Origin: DATDOO01 sp035293245
Lineage (GTDB): Bacteria > Pseudomonadota > Gammaproteobacteria > Methylococcales > Methylococcaceae
NCBI GenBank assembly: GCA_035293245.1
Contig: DATDOO010000098.1
Coordinates: 1-6,705 of the forward strand
DNA length: 6,705 nucleotides
Direction: 5' to 3'
A model generated the notes under the pieces. That model saw nothing but the letters and a program-made list of their open reading frames with translations, was not told where the DNA came from and searched no databases. Each line of letters opens with the position of its first letter. Position 1 is the stretch's first letter. A program made the position numbers and the translations under genes. Shown in pieces: positions 6,095-6,705 of this stretch.

Positions 6095-6154
6095 AGCCCG
6101 CGTAGGATGGGTAGAGGCGATAGCCGAAACCCATCATATCGGCCTACCCGATAT
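6095..6154. repeat. REP sequence at the 3' end of the RAYT remnant
   Basis: The head AGCCCGCGTAGG (6095-6106) is identical to the one at 5387-5398. It is followed by stem GATGGGT (6106-6112) with ACCCATC (6129-6135) and an inner GGC-GATA-GCC. GTAGG (6102-6106) can also pair with CCTAC (6143-6147), and ATATCGG (6136-6142) pairs with CCGATAT (6148-6154). A GTAG head plus an imperfect palindrome beside a RAYT gene is the classical REP arrangement. The TAG stop codon of the transposase remnant lies within the minus-strand GTAG. Confidence 0.78.
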
Positions 6155-6407
6155 CCATGCCCCGAATATCGCCACCCCAAACTTTTTCCGCATAAACCCC
6201 TTTCCGCACAAATCGATGAAACGATGAATACGGCCATTCAATGACACGTTCCACCTGGCCATGTTTGACTGGATTATAGTGAATGTAATTCACATGCATG
6301 GCGTAGTCGGCCTCGTCACGAACGGCATGTTCCCAAAAGCGCCGCTGCCATATTCCCTTTTCGGCTTTCATTCTTCTACTTTCCGATAACCTCTCGCCCT
6401 TTTCCAT
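6144..6407 (-). pseudogene. Truncated REP-associated tyrosine transposase (RAYT), C-terminal part
   Basis: The 87 codons match the C-terminal half of RAYT/TnpA-REP transposases, which cut and move REP sequences as single-stranded DNA. Visible family motifs are EKGIWQRRFWEHAVRDEADY, HVNYIHYNPVKHG and EWPYSSFHRFVRKGVY. By analogy with the YIxxQ motif of IS200/IS605 enzymes, the first Tyr of YIHYN is the likely nucleophile. The N-terminal half, which should carry the HUH metal-binding motif, is absent. Upstream of the Met at 6407 the frame stays open but the sequence no longer resembles a RAYT. I read this as a 5'-truncated, inactive copy. A REP hairpin overlaps its stop codon and a minus-strand terminator follows. 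Confidence 0.85.
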
Positions 6408-6432
6408 ATTCCTACATTCTGGAAGGTGAGAA

Positions 6433-6537
6433 CTGATAATCCCCGGCTCCCTATCCGGTATCTTGGCTTTTCTCGGGGATATCAGCCGGAATACTTCTTT
6501 CCGGTTGGGCTCCCACGGCTCTCGGTGGGCGGCGCCC
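6433..6537. other. Hairpin-rich spacer between the M23 gene and the RAYT remnant
   Basis: Three stems follow one another. CTGATAATCCCCG (6433-6445) pairs with 6474-6485 apart from one bulged base. CCGGA (6486-6490) pairs with TCCGG (6500-6504). CCCAC (6512-6516) pairs with GTGGG (6525-6529) inside an outer GGGC (6507-6510) and GCCC (6534-6537). There is no T tract on the minus strand, so this is not a simple terminator for the M23 gene. It may be the opposite boundary repeat of the RAYT element or a structured RNA; neither is proven. Confidence 0.5.
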
Positions 6538-6544
6538 TTCCCGA

Positions 6545-6705
6545 CTACTTCCGCACCAAACCTCCGCCCTCCAGCACCATCCCCTCCTCCGGCTCCTGCA
6601 GGTTGCCGTCGGGAAAGACGAAGCGGAACGGCAGCGATTCCAGGTGCATGCCGGCGTTGTGCTGGATGACGAAGTGCAGGTGCGGGCCGATGGCGTGGCC
6701 GGCGC
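6545..6705 (-). CDS. M23-family metallopeptidase, C-terminal end (5' partial)
   Basis: The last 52 codons of a minus-strand gene end at a TAG (6547-6545); the start lies right of the window. The fragment contains GHAIGPHLHFVIQHNAG. This matches the GxxxGPHLHFE signature of LytM/M23 zinc endopeptidases, in which the HxH histidines include a zinc ligand and a catalytic residue. M23 enzymes usually cleave peptidoglycan cross-bridges in the periplasm, or regulate amidases when degenerate. Here the signature is intact apart from V in place of the common E after HLHF. The tail (LESLPFRF...EEGMVLEGGGLVRK) is typical of the last strands. The RAYT remnant lies downstream on the same strand. Confidence 0.85.
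   Translation of the reverse strand, partial: AGHAIGPHLHFVIQHNAGMHLESLPFRFVFPDGNLQEPEEGMVLEGGGLVRK

Noticed and set aside
6463..6669. Plus-strand open frame of 68 codons
   Set aside because: It covers the hairpin region and is antisense to the M23 peptidase end, whose GPHLHF motif is unmistakable.

Overview
The window looks like a chromosomal segment of a GC-rich Gram-negative bacterium. RND efflux genes, a two-partner-secretion-type exoprotein and a RAYT (REP-associated transposase) remnant point to a proteobacterium. The mix of short palindromic repeats resembles gammaproteobacterial genomes such as methanotrophs, but that last step is an inference from general impression, not from a search.

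Layout. Positions 1-399 hold the 3' end of a large beta-helical exoprotein of the filamentous-haemagglutinin/two-partner-secretion type. Positions 463-1506 encode a periplasmic adaptor (membrane fusion protein), and 1765-5112 encode its RND inner-membrane permease, followed by a clear Rho-independent terminator (5117-5145). All three genes read rightward. The adaptor and permease should form an envelope-spanning efflux pump with an outer-membrane channel that is not in the window.

The pump genes are heavily colonised by palindromic repeats. A 256-bp MITE-like element with 23-bp perfect terminal inverted repeats fills almost the whole adaptor-permease gap (1507-1762). Two unrelated palindromic repeats sit inside the permease reading frame (about 3062-3159 and 3435-3510). 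They are translated in frame as low-complexity insertions in two predicted cytoplasmic loops.

From 5113 to about 6540 the DNA is gene-poor and more AT-rich. It holds a REP doublet (5387-5486), a small secreted protein on the minus strand (5528-5776), a minus-strand terminator (6051-6081), another REP copy (6095-6147), and a truncated RAYT transposase on the minus strand (6144-6407). The two REP loci share an identical 12-base head, present three times, followed by stems that differ in sequence but keep the same architecture. A hairpin-rich stretch (6433-6537) separates the RAYT remnant from the 3' end of a minus-strand M23 metallopeptidase gene (6545-6705), which runs off the right edge.

No rRNA, tRNA or CRISPR array was seen. 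The most interesting signal is the set of repeat families that have invaded an efflux operon, including two copies turned into protein.
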